Assembly (NCBI RefSeq): GCF_014649755.1 | Contig: NZ_BMTQ01000007.1 | Span: forward strand, 248,001-312,000 | Origin: Streptomyces litmocidini | GTDB taxonomy: Bacteria > Actinomycetota > Actinomycetes > Streptomycetales > Streptomycetaceae | Length of the DNA: 64,000 nucleotides | Direction: 5' to 3' | Shown here: in pieces, positions 49,158-56,699 of the stretch | Layout: each line of letters begins with the position of its first letter | Position numbering within the stretch: position 1 is the first letter of the stretch | Translations under genes and position numbers: made by a program | The notes under the pieces: model-generated | Told to the model about the DNA's origin: nothing | Seen by the model: only the letters and a program-made list of their open reading frames with translations | The model's database searches: none

Positions 49158-50363
49158 GTGACCCGTACGGTCGACGTCCTCGTCGTGGGCGCGGGGCCCG
49201 CCGGGCTCGCCGCCGCCGCGCGGCTCGCGGCGGCGGGCGCGGGCCGCGTCGAGGTCCTGGAGCGGGAGGCCGCGGCCGGCGGGGTGCCGCGCCACTGCTC
49301 CCGGCCGGGGTTCGGCGCGGACGCCCGGGGGCGCGCCCTGGACGGCCCGGCGTACGCGCGGCGCGCGGTGCGGGAGGCCCTGCGGGCGGGGGCGACGATC
49401 CGTACCGGCGTCTCGGCCACCGGCTGGGCCGGGCCCCTCACCCTGGACGTCACCGCCCCCACCGGCCTCGAACGCGTCCGGGCGGATGCGGTGGTCCTCG
49501 CCACCGGGGCCCGCGAACGGCCCCGCAGCGCCCGGCTCGTCCCGGGCACGCGGCCCGCGGGGGTGCTGACCACCGGCGAACTCCAGCGGACGGTGCTGCG
49601 CTTCGGGCCGCGACGGGAGCGCATCGGGCGCAGGGCCGTGGTCGTCGGCGGCGACCCGGTGGCCCGGGGCGCGGCGCGCACCCTGCGCGCGGCCGGAGTG
49701 GACGTGGTGGCCGTCGTCACCGGACTCCCCTCCCCCGCCGTCGCGTTCGCCGGAGCGCCGGTCCTCGTCGGCGCGGTCGTGACGGAGCTCCTCGGACGCG
49801 GTCGGCTGACGGGGGTCGCGGTGCGGGGCGGGGACGGCCGGACCACGGTGCTGCGGTGCGACACGGTGGTCTTCACCGGGGACTGGATCCCGGACCACGA
49901 GCTCGCCCGCGCCCGCGGGCTGCCGCTCGCGCCCGGCACCCGGGGCCCCGTGACGGACCGGGACTTCCGCACCGCCGAGCCCGGCGTCTTCGCCGTCGGC
50001 AACCTCCTGCGCGGGGTGGAGCCGGCGCTCGTGGCCGCCGCCGAGGGGCGCGCGGCGGCCGGGGCGGTGCTCGAACGGCTCGGCGGCCGCCCCTGGCCCG
50101 CCCCCGGAGTGCCCGTGACGGCGGCGGGCCCGCTGCGCTGGGTGACGCCCGGTCTGCTGGGCCCGGAGGCCGCCCCCCTGCTGGTACGGCCGGAGCGGCG
50201 GCTCTCGCGTCCGGTCCTGACCGTCGCCCAGGACGGCGTCCCGCTGCGGCGGGAGCGGCTGGGCGGAACGCTCGTCCCGTGGCGTTCGGTGCGGCTCGGG
50301 CCCCGGTGGACGAGCGGCGTGGACCTCGCGGGCGGCCCGGTGGCGGTGGACGCGGAGGAGTAG
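49158..50363 (+). CDS. GlpB-like / HcnB-type FAD-NAD oxidoreductase
   Basis: A 401-residue pyridine nucleotide-disulfide-type flavoprotein. FAD motif VDVLVVGAGPAGLAAAARLA is at ~5-24; the second half is RRAVVVGGDPVARGAARTL, then VVFTGDWIPDHELA and GVFAVGNLLRGVEPALVA. The CxxC redox pair of thioredoxin-reductase relatives is missing. It resembles the small flavoprotein partner (GlpB, HcnB or sarcosine-oxidase alpha fragment) found beside GlpA/LhgO-type proteins. GTG 49158 has GGGGAGGG six bases upstream. It ends the kinase-dehydrogenase operon. Confidence 0.85.
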   Translation: MTRTVDVLVVGAGPAGLAAAARLAAAGAGRVEVLEREAAAGGVPRHCSRPGFGADARGRALDGPAYARRAVREALRAGATIRTGVSATGWAGPLTLDVTAPTGLERVRADAVVLATGARERPRSARLVPGTRPAGVLTTGELQRTVLRFGPRRERIGRRAVVVGGDPVARGAARTLRAAGVDVVAVVTGLPSPAVAFAGAPVLVGAVVTELLGRGRLTGVAVRGGDGRTTVLRCDTVVFTGDWIPDHELARARGLPLAPGTRGPVTDRDFRTAEPGVFAVGNLLRGVEPALVAAAEGRAAAGAVLERLGGRPWPAPGVPVTAAGPLRWVTPGLLGPEAAPLLVRPERRLSRPVLTVAQDGVPLRRERLGGTLVPWRSVRLGPRWTSGVDLAGGPVAVDAEE

Positions 50364-50416
50364 GGACGGCGCCGCGGGGGCTGCGGCGGGCGGGCCCTTC
50401 GGCCACACTGGAGCGC

Positions 50417-50893
50417 ATGCCGGACAAGCGCAGCGCGGGTCTCCTGGTCTTCCGCCGTACGGCGGCCGGGGGCGTGGAGGTCCTCATCGGTCACATGGGC
50501 GGGCCCTTCTGGTCGTCCCGCGAGGAGTCGGCCTGGTCGATCCCCAAGGGGGAGTACGAGCCCGACGAGACGCCCGAGGCCGCGGCGCGCCGCGAGTTCC
50601 AGGAGGAGCTGGGCCTCCCGGCACCCGACGGCGCGTGGTTCGCCCTCGGCGAGGCCCGCCAGCGGAACGGGAAGCTCGTCACCATGTGGGCCGTCGAGGG
50701 CGACCTCGACCCGGCCGAGGTGGTGCCGGGGACCTTCGTCATGGAGTGGCCGCCCCGGTCGGGCGTCCGGGAGGCGTTCCCGGAGATCGACCGGGTGGGC
50801 TGGTTCACTCCGGAGGCTGCCGCTCCGCTGCTCGTCTCCGGGCAGCGGGTGTTCCTGGAGCGGCTGACGGCCCACCTCGACGGACGGGCCTGA
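50417..50893 (+). CDS. NUDIX hydrolase
   Basis: A 158-residue enzyme cleaving nucleoside diphosphate-linked molecules. The NUDIX box, GEYEPDETPEAAARREFQEE followed by LG, is complete (~37-59), with the usual REFQEE core. AGLLVFRRTAAGGVEVLIGH precedes it. The group with WSIPKGEYE and EIDRVGWFTPEAA is often annotated as a DNA mismatch or Ap4A-like NUDIX protein; the true substrate is unknown. Confidence 0.92.
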   Translation: MPDKRSAGLLVFRRTAAGGVEVLIGHMGGPFWSSREESAWSIPKGEYEPDETPEAAARREFQEELGLPAPDGAWFALGEARQRNGKLVTMWAVEGDLDPAEVVPGTFVMEWPPRSGVREAFPEIDRVGWFTPEAAAPLLVSGQRVFLERLTAHLDGRA

Positions 50894-50955
50894 GCCCGAT
50901 TGTCAGACCCGTGCGAGAGGGTGGTGAGCGCCGAACTGTCGAGAGGGAGCCCGAC

Positions 50956-51201
50956 ATGACCACGATCACCGCCAGCGAGCGCGCGGCCGCCCAGGCGTAC
51001 CTGCGGCTGCTCGAATCCACTCAGGCCGTGCTGACCGACCCGCAGCTCGCCCCGTACGCGGGAGCGATGCTCACCCACCCGATGGCGGAGGCCGACGAGG
51101 CGCTCCGCGCCGCCGGTCTCGCCGGGAACGAGGACCGGTTGCTGCGCCTCGTCTCCTCCCTGCGGGCCTCCCCCGCGAACGCCTGGGGGCGGACCGGCTG
51201 A
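50956..51201 (+). CDS. Small hypothetical protein
   Basis: An 81-residue acidic helical protein starting MTTITASERAAAQAYLRLLE. No domain is recognised and no membrane segment is present. ATG 50956 has GAGAGGGAGC upstream, and codon use is normal for the window. It lies 62 bp after the NUDIX gene and convergent with the P450 gene. Confidence 0.65.
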   Translation: MTTITASERAAAQAYLRLLESTQAVLTDPQLAPYAGAMLTHPMAEADEALRAAGLAGNEDRLLRLVSSLRASPANAWGRTG

Positions 51202-51213
51202 GGGCGGGGGCGG

Positions 51214-52452
51214 TCAGGCGCCCGGGCGGACGGGGAGGGCCCGGACGCTGTTGCCGACGAAGCCGGAGTGGCGGGTCAGCTCGGCCTCCGGGACCGCGAG
51301 GTCCAGGTCGGGGAAGCGGGTGAAGAGCGCCTCCAGGGCGATCGCCGCCTCCATCCGGGCGAGCGGGGCGCCCAGGCAGTAGTGGGGGCCGTGGCCGAGC
51401 GAGAGGTGCTTCACCGCCCCGGCGCGGGTGATGTCGAAGCGGTCGGCGTCCGGGCCGTGCGCCTTCGTGTCGCGGCCCGCCGCCGAGTACCCGGCGAGGA
51501 CGGGGGTGCCCCGCGGGATGAGGGTGCCGTCCACGGTGAGGTCACGGGTGGGGTAGCGGAACGGGAAGTAGCTGACCGGGCTGTCCCAGCGGAGGGTCTC
51601 CTCCACCACGTCGGCCCAGCCGGCGCGGCCGTCGAGGACGAGGGAGAGCTGCTCGCGGTGGGCGCAGAGCGCGCGGACCGCGTTGGTGACGAGGTTCAGG
51701 GTGGTCTCGTGGCCCGCGATGATCATCAGGAGCAGCGTGCCGATGAGTTCGTGCTGGCCGAGCCGGTCGCCGCCCTCGTCCCGGGCGGCGATGAGGGCGC
51801 TGGTGAGGTCGTCGCCGGGCGCGGCGGCCTTGTCGGCGGCGATGGAGCCCAGGAGTTCGACGAGCTCGCGGTTGGCGGCGACGGCCCGCGCGGGCTCGGT
51901 GTCGGTGGCGACGACCAGGCTGGAGAGGTGGTGCAGCCGGTCCTGGTGGGCCGGGTCGACGCCGAGGAGTTCGCAGATGACGCCGAGCGGCAGGGGCAGC
52001 GCGTAGTGGCGGCGCAGATCGGCGACGCCGCCGTCCGCGCGGGCGGCCTCCGCGAGCCCGTCGAGGAGGCCGGCGGTGACGGTCTCGACGCGCGGGCGGA
52101 GCTCCTCGACCCGGCGGGCGGTGAAGGCGCTGCTGACGAGGGTGCGCAGCCGGCGGTGGTCGGCTCCGTCCGCGGTGGTCATGCCGGGCACGGTGGCGAA
52201 GGTCCGCAGCGGCCAGCCGTCGGGTATGCGGCCCTCGGCGAGGGCGGTGAAGTGCTGGGGGCCCTTGGCGACGTCGGGGTGGGAGAGGAAGTCGCGCAGC
52301 GCGTCGTGGCCGAGCACCGCCATGCCCTCGATCTCGCCGGGCAGCACCACGGGGGCCACGGCGCCCTCGGCGAGCAGCCGGGCGTTCGCCGCGTGCGGGC
52401 AGCCGCCGGCCGGGTCCATGCGGTACGGCGGGGCGGGGTGCGGGGTGTTCAA
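51214..52452 (-). CDS. Cytochrome P450
   Basis: A 412-residue class I bacterial P450. The I-helix reads IIAGHETTLNLV (AGHETT, oxygen activation), the K-helix ExxR is in VVEETLRW, and the haem-binding loop is LGHGPHYCLGAPLAR with the proximal Cys; Leu replaces the usual Phe at its start. The start is taken as TTG 52452 because AGGAG lies eight bases upstream; the frame extends to a TTG at 52512. No ferredoxin gene is adjacent. Substrate is unknown. Confidence 0.93.
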   Translation of the reverse strand: MNTPHPAPPYRMDPAGGCPHAANARLLAEGAVAPVVLPGEIEGMAVLGHDALRDFLSHPDVAKGPQHFTALAEGRIPDGWPLRTFATVPGMTTADGADHRRLRTLVSSAFTARRVEELRPRVETVTAGLLDGLAEAARADGGVADLRRHYALPLPLGVICELLGVDPAHQDRLHHLSSLVVATDTEPARAVAANRELVELLGSIAADKAAAPGDDLTSALIAARDEGGDRLGQHELIGTLLLMIIAGHETTLNLVTNAVRALCAHREQLSLVLDGRAGWADVVEETLRWDSPVSYFPFRYPTRDLTVDGTLIPRGTPVLAGYSAAGRDTKAHGPDADRFDITRAGAVKHLSLGHGPHYCLGAPLARMEAAIALEALFTRFPDLDLAVPEAELTRHSGFVGNSVRALPVRPGA

Positions 52453-52708
52453 GGAAGGGACTCCTGACTGCGGGGCCGTCTCGGCAGGTGGGCGGTCAGA
52501 TCCTACGGTCAACCCCGGTCTTTTCGTACGGAGTTGCCCGACGGGAACCGTACTCCGGCCGACGTTCGGGACGCGTCACGGCGGCGCTGCCCGTCGGCGC
52601 CGGCGCGGGCTTGTTCGCGGACCCCGGGTCGTCCGGCAGGCCGGCCGCGGCACACCGGGCCGGGTCGTCCGCCCGGGAACGCGGAACGTACGGCTCGCGG
52701 TCCACGCA

Positions 52709-53434
52709 TCACCAGGGCACTGTTCCGCCGTCGTCGAAGAACCCGCCGGTCGGTCCGTCGTCGGGCAGGGTCGCGAGGTGGATCGCGATCGCCGCGCCCT
52801 GGTGGGGGGTGCGGACGCCCCGGAAGCCGTTGAGGCCGGTGGCGGTGAAGCCGGGACAGCCGGAGTTGATCAGGATGCCGGTGTCGCCCAGTTCCCTGGC
52901 GTATTGGACGGTGACGGCGTTGAGGAAGGTCTTGGACGCCAGGTACGCGGCGGGGACCGGGCCCATGTCGATGCCGGGCGTGGTCTGCAGGACGAGCGAG
53001 CCGACGCTGCTGGACATGTTGACGATCCGCGGCGATGCCGAGGCGCGCAGCAGGGGCAGCATCGCGTTGGTGACGCGGATGACCCCGATCACGTTGGTCT
53101 CCACGACGCCCCGTACGGTCGCGGGATCGACCGCGGTGGGCGTCTGCGGCATGCCGCCGGTGATCGCGGCGTTGTTGACCAGGACGTCGAGCCCTCCGGC
53201 GCGGTCGGCGATCAGTTCGGCCGCGGCGGCCGCACTCGCGTCGTCCGTCACGTCGAGCGGAACGCCGAACGCGTCGGCCCCGGCCGCGCGCAGCTTCTCC
53301 ACCGCGGTGTCGCGGCGCTGTCGGTCCCGCGCGCCCACGCCGATTCGCCAGCCGAGGGCGCCCAGGCCCGCCGCGATCTCGTACCCGATTCCTCTGTTCG
53401 CGCCGGTCACCAGCGCGATCGTCTGTTCGCTCAT
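52709..53434 (-). CDS. Short-chain dehydrogenase/reductase
   Basis: A 241-residue classical SDR. The cofactor motif VTGANRGIGYEIAAGLG (~8-24; TGxxxGxG) and R in GARDRQ suggest NADPH preference. NNAAIT, the catalytic Ser in VNMSSSVGSL and Tyr/Lys of AAYLASKTF are all present. It is divergent from a LysR regulator at 53541, which probably controls it. Confidence 0.92.
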   Translation of the reverse strand: MSEQTIALVTGANRGIGYEIAAGLGALGWRIGVGARDRQRRDTAVEKLRAAGADAFGVPLDVTDDASAAAAAELIADRAGGLDVLVNNAAITGGMPQTPTAVDPATVRGVVETNVIGVIRVTNAMLPLLRASASPRIVNMSSSVGSLVLQTTPGIDMGPVPAAYLASKTFLNAVTVQYARELGDTGILINSGCPGFTATGLNGFRGVRTPHQGAAIAIHLATLPDDGPTGGFFDDGGTVPW

Positions 53435-53490
53435 GCCACCGAGCGTGGCGCGGACCCGGACCGGACGTCCAAGACCGACCGGGTGGGCGT

Positions 53491-53509
53491 CGATACCGCA
53501 CGGATATCG
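53491..53509. promoter_or_regulatory. Inverted repeat between SDR and LysR genes
   Basis: CGATA (53491-53495) and TATCG (53505-53509) are separated by nine bases. It is 32 bp before the LysR start and 57 bp before the SDR start, where a LysR operator is expected. Confidence 0.55.
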
Positions 53510-53540
53510 GTCGTGGTGAGCGGGCGGATACGATGACGCG

Positions 53541-54398
53541 GTGGAGACGCGGGAGTTGCGGTACTTCGTCGCCGTCGCGGAGGAGCTGCACTTCGGGCGG
53601 GCGGCGCGGCGGCTCGCCATGGCCCAACCACCGCTGTCGCGGGCGATCCAGCGGCTCGAGCGGCGGCTCGGGGTGGTTCTGCTCGACCGCACCGCTCGCG
53701 CAGTCGCCTTGACCGAGGCCGGGTCGGTGCTTCTGCGGGAGGCCCGGGCCGCACTCGACGCGGTCGAAGCCGCCGAACGCCGCACCCGCCGCGCAGCTGC
53801 CGCACCGTCCGGCGTGGTGCTGGCCACGAAAGCCGGAGCGGCCGGCGAACTGTTGGCGAAGCTGCTGGAGGCCTACGCCGCCGAGCCCGGCGCGGTCGCC
53901 GTCGAGGTGGTGCTGTGCGGGCCCGGCGAGCAGGAGGGGCTGCTGCGCGACGGGCGCGCCGACGTCGCCCTGCTCCAGCGGCCCTTCGACACGACGGCCG
54001 GACTCGACACCGAGGACCTGTACACCGAACGGCAGGTCGTGGTCCTGCCCGCGGGGCACCCCTTGGCCGGCCGACCCCATGTGTCGATGGCCGAGGTCAC
54101 CACGCTGACGGGCCTGCCCCTGCCGCGCTGGCCCCGGCGGGGCGGGGCGCCTCCGGACGGCCCCGGCCCGCAGGTGCGCGACCACACCCAGTTGTTCCAG
54201 CTGATCGCGCTCGGACGGGCCTGCGCGGTCGTGCCCGAGTCCCTCCGCGTCCACCTGCGCGACGATCACGCGACGGTGCCGGTACCGGACGCGCCGGCCG
54301 TCACGACCGTCATCGCCTGGCCACCGCACAGCAGGTCCAAAGCCGTCGCCGACCTCGTCCGCACCGCGACACGCCTCCGGGGCGCGTCCGGAAAGTAG
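53541..54398 (+). CDS. LysR-family transcriptional regulator
   Basis: A 285-residue regulator. The HTH (~1-60) reads ELRYFVAVAEELHFGRAARR and LAMAQPPLSRAIQRLERRLG. The PBP-like effector domain (~85-280) is typical; DGRADVALLQRP and LYTERQVVVLPAGHPLA are recognisable. GTG 53541 is the first codon of the conserved region; no strong ribosome site is seen. It is divergent from the SDR gene, the usual target layout. Confidence 0.92.
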   Translation: METRELRYFVAVAEELHFGRAARRLAMAQPPLSRAIQRLERRLGVVLLDRTARAVALTEAGSVLLREARAALDAVEAAERRTRRAAAAPSGVVLATKAGAAGELLAKLLEAYAAEPGAVAVEVVLCGPGEQEGLLRDGRADVALLQRPFDTTAGLDTEDLYTERQVVVLPAGHPLAGRPHVSMAEVTTLTGLPLPRWPRRGGAPPDGPGPQVRDHTQLFQLIALGRACAVVPESLRVHLRDDHATVPVPDAPAVTTVIAWPPHSRSKAVADLVRTATRLRGASGK

Positions 54399-54566
54399 CG
54401 CCGTCCGCCCGGAGGGCGGGGCTCGCGGCGTCCGGCGCGTGCGCGGGCCCCGGCCGCCGGGGTGCCACCCGGGCGGAGGCACGACGCGCCGCCGTACGCC
54501 CCACCCGCTACGCCGGTCGGCGCACTCCGATCTGCGCGCTCCGCACCTCCTTCCTACGGTGACTGA

Positions 54567-55838
54567 ATGATCGTCACGTCAGCTGTCCGTCATGCCGCCG
54601 CCGGTTCCGCGGCGCTGCTGTTCGTGCTGCCCGTTCCGGCGGCCGCCGCCTCCCCCGCCACCCCCGTCACGTCCTTCGTCGGGGAGCCCACGCCGCCCGC
54701 GCGCCAGTACGTCGACCCGGTGCGCCTCGACCGGCAGGGCACGCAGGTGCAGCGGCTGCCGGGAGCCCCTTCCCTGCCGTCGGTCTCCGCGCTGTCGTGG
54801 GTCGTGGCGGACGCCTCCTCGGGCGAGGTGCTCGCCGCGCGGAACGCGCACCGGAAGCTGCCTCCGGCCAGTACCCTCAAGGCGCTGTTCGCGCTCACCG
54901 CCCTCCCCCACCACGCGCCGTCCGAGCGGCACACCGTGGCCGATGCCGAGCTGACCGGGATCGGGTCCGGAAGCAGCCTGGTCGGGGTGAAGGAGGGGTA
55001 CACGTACAAGGTCTCGGACCTGTGGAACGGCGTCTTCCTCAGCTCGGGGAACGACGCCGTGCACGTGTTGGCGGCGATGAACGGCGGCTGGGAGTCGATG
55101 ACCCGGCAGATGCAGGAGAAGGCCCGCTCCCTGGGCGCCCAGGACACCCACGTGGTCTCCCCCGACGGGTACGACGCCCCCGGGCAGGTGTCCTCCGCGT
55201 ACGACCTGGCGGTGTTCGGCCGGGCCGGGCTCCAGGACCCGGAGTTCGCCCGGTACTGCTCGACGGCGTACGCGGACTTCCCGGCCGGCTCCTGGTCGTA
55301 CGGCATCGCCAACACCAACCGGCTCCTGACGGGCGCGGACGGGGTGGGCCGCTACCCCGGACTCCTCGGGATCAAGAACGGCTACACGAGCAACGCGGGC
55401 AACACCCTGATCTCGGCGGCCCGGCGCGGTGACCGGACGCTCGTGGTGTCGGTGATGAACCCCCAGGAGGGCGGCGGCTTCGCCGTGTACGAGGAGGCCC
55501 GGTCGCTGCTCGACTGGGGCTTCGGGGCCGCGGGCCGGGTGCGGCCGGTGGGCTCGCTCGCGCCGGTGCGGGCGAAGGCAGCGGTCGATCCGGGCGCGCG
55601 GGCCGTGTCGGTGGCCCGGGAGGGACGCGGCGCGAAGACGGCGGACCGGGAGGGGCGGGGCGCGGCGGCGGCGCCCCGGCCCGGGGCCGAGACGGCGGCC
55701 GCGCCCGCGAGGAGGACCCTGGAGGCGGGGTCCTCGGGCCCGTCGGCCGGCCTTCCGCTGACCCTGGTGGGCTCGGCCTGCGCCGCCGCGCTCGCCCTGT
55801 GGGGGTGGCGGCGCAGGGCGGCGGCCCGGCGGGCCTGA
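54567..55838 (+). CDS. D-alanyl-D-alanine carboxypeptidase, membrane-anchored
   Basis: A 423-residue S11-type penicillin-binding protein that trims peptidoglycan pentapeptides. A signal peptide (1-29, ending PAAAAS) precedes the catalytic domain (~65-320): STLK (SxxK), SGN (SxN, ~165) and KNG in IKNGYT, where KTG is usual. An Ala/Gly/Arg-rich linker (~325-390) leads to a C-terminal helix (LTLVGSACAAALALWGW) and RRRAAARRA stop-transfer signal. ATG 54567 has no clear ribosome site. Confidence 0.93.
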   Translation: MIVTSAVRHAAAGSAALLFVLPVPAAAASPATPVTSFVGEPTPPARQYVDPVRLDRQGTQVQRLPGAPSLPSVSALSWVVADASSGEVLAARNAHRKLPPASTLKALFALTALPHHAPSERHTVADAELTGIGSGSSLVGVKEGYTYKVSDLWNGVFLSSGNDAVHVLAAMNGGWESMTRQMQEKARSLGAQDTHVVSPDGYDAPGQVSSAYDLAVFGRAGLQDPEFARYCSTAYADFPAGSWSYGIANTNRLLTGADGVGRYPGLLGIKNGYTSNAGNTLISAARRGDRTLVVSVMNPQEGGGFAVYEEARSLLDWGFGAAGRVRPVGSLAPVRAKAAVDPGARAVSVAREGRGAKTADREGRGAAAAPRPGAETAAAPARRTLEAGSSGPSAGLPLTLVGSACAAALALWGWRRRAAARRA

Positions 55839-55994
55839 CGCCCGCCCCGTGGACCGCCGGTCGTGCGGCGCCGCTGGAGACACCGGGCCCGGGTCGTGCC
55901 GGCGACGGTTCGGTGGGCGCCGCACGGTCCGGCTCCTAACCTGCGGGAAGACCGCCCGGGGCCGGCCCGGGCGGCTTTTCCGAGGAGCGACGCG

Positions 55995-56651
55995 ATGACG
56001 GACCGGGCACTGACGGACCGGGCGGCGGCGGAGGACCGGGCGGCGGAAGAGGCGGTGCCGTCCGTGCGGATCGCCGAGCGGTTCCGCGAGCTGAACGGCG
56101 ACCATCCGATGACCGCCGCCGACGACGCGTACGTCACCGCCCAGTTCGTCCCGCTGGACGCGTTGTGCGCCGCACTCGGCCGGGACCCCGACGAGGTCCG
56201 GTCGCTGATGCTCGCGGGACTGCTGCCGCTGCCCGGCTACCTGCGGTCGGACGGCGCCGAGATGGTGCCGCGCGATCTGTTCGCGCTCGCCGACGCGGCG
56301 GGCGGCGTCGACCGCCTGCGCGCGTGGTTCACCGGGCACTGGGAGGACCCGGACCGGGGCGAGGAGGAGTGGGCGGCGTATCTGAGCGGCCGGTACGTCT
56401 GCCTGCACGCGGTCACTCCGGCGAACATCCACCGGAAGGACGAGCTGACGGCGGAGATCACCGCGCGCCTCGCGGAGGCCGGGGACGACCCCTCGCCGGA
56501 GTGGCGCGCCGCCCTCCACGCATGCGTGGACGAGCTGGACGCCCTGGAGCCCGCGTTCACGGCGTACGACCGGCTGCGGTTCGGCGGACCGGTCTCGCGG
56601 GACGCCTGTGTGGAGGTCCCCAGGGCGCTCTTTCCCCTCGCGTCCCGCTGA
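55995..56651 (+). CDS. DUF6058-like hypothetical protein
   Basis: A 218-residue soluble protein. DDAYVTAQFVPLDALCAALG, then LPLPGYLRSDGAEMVPRDLF and AAYLSGRYVCLHAVTPANIH followed by RKDEL, match my recollection of the DUF6058 family in Streptomyces. The function is not known; I cannot confirm the family without a search. ATG 55995 has GAGGAGC upstream. It is a single gene ending at a terminator. Confidence 0.75.
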   Translation: MTDRALTDRAAAEDRAAEEAVPSVRIAERFRELNGDHPMTAADDAYVTAQFVPLDALCAALGRDPDEVRSLMLAGLLPLPGYLRSDGAEMVPRDLFALADAAGGVDRLRAWFTGHWEDPDRGEEEWAAYLSGRYVCLHAVTPANIHRKDELTAEITARLAEAGDDPSPEWRAALHACVDELDALEPAFTAYDRLRFGGPVSRDACVEVPRALFPLASR

Positions 56652-56653
56652 GC

Positions 56654-56686
56654 GGCGACCCGGCGGGGCCTGGGCCCCGGGTCGCC
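56654..56686. terminator. Bidirectional terminator hairpin
   Basis: GGCGACCCGG (56654-56663) pairs with CCGGGTCGCC (56677-56686), just past the stop of the DUF6058-like gene and convergent with the UvrA-like gene. Confidence 0.75.
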
Positions 56687-56699
56687 GCCGTCGGACGGG

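Noticed and set aside
46854..50408. 1184-codon open frame on the minus strand
   Set aside because: It is antisense to three well-supported overlapping genes (kinase, GlpA-like, GlpB-like); the residues are Arg/Gly/Pro-rich with no domain, a typical high-GC shadow.
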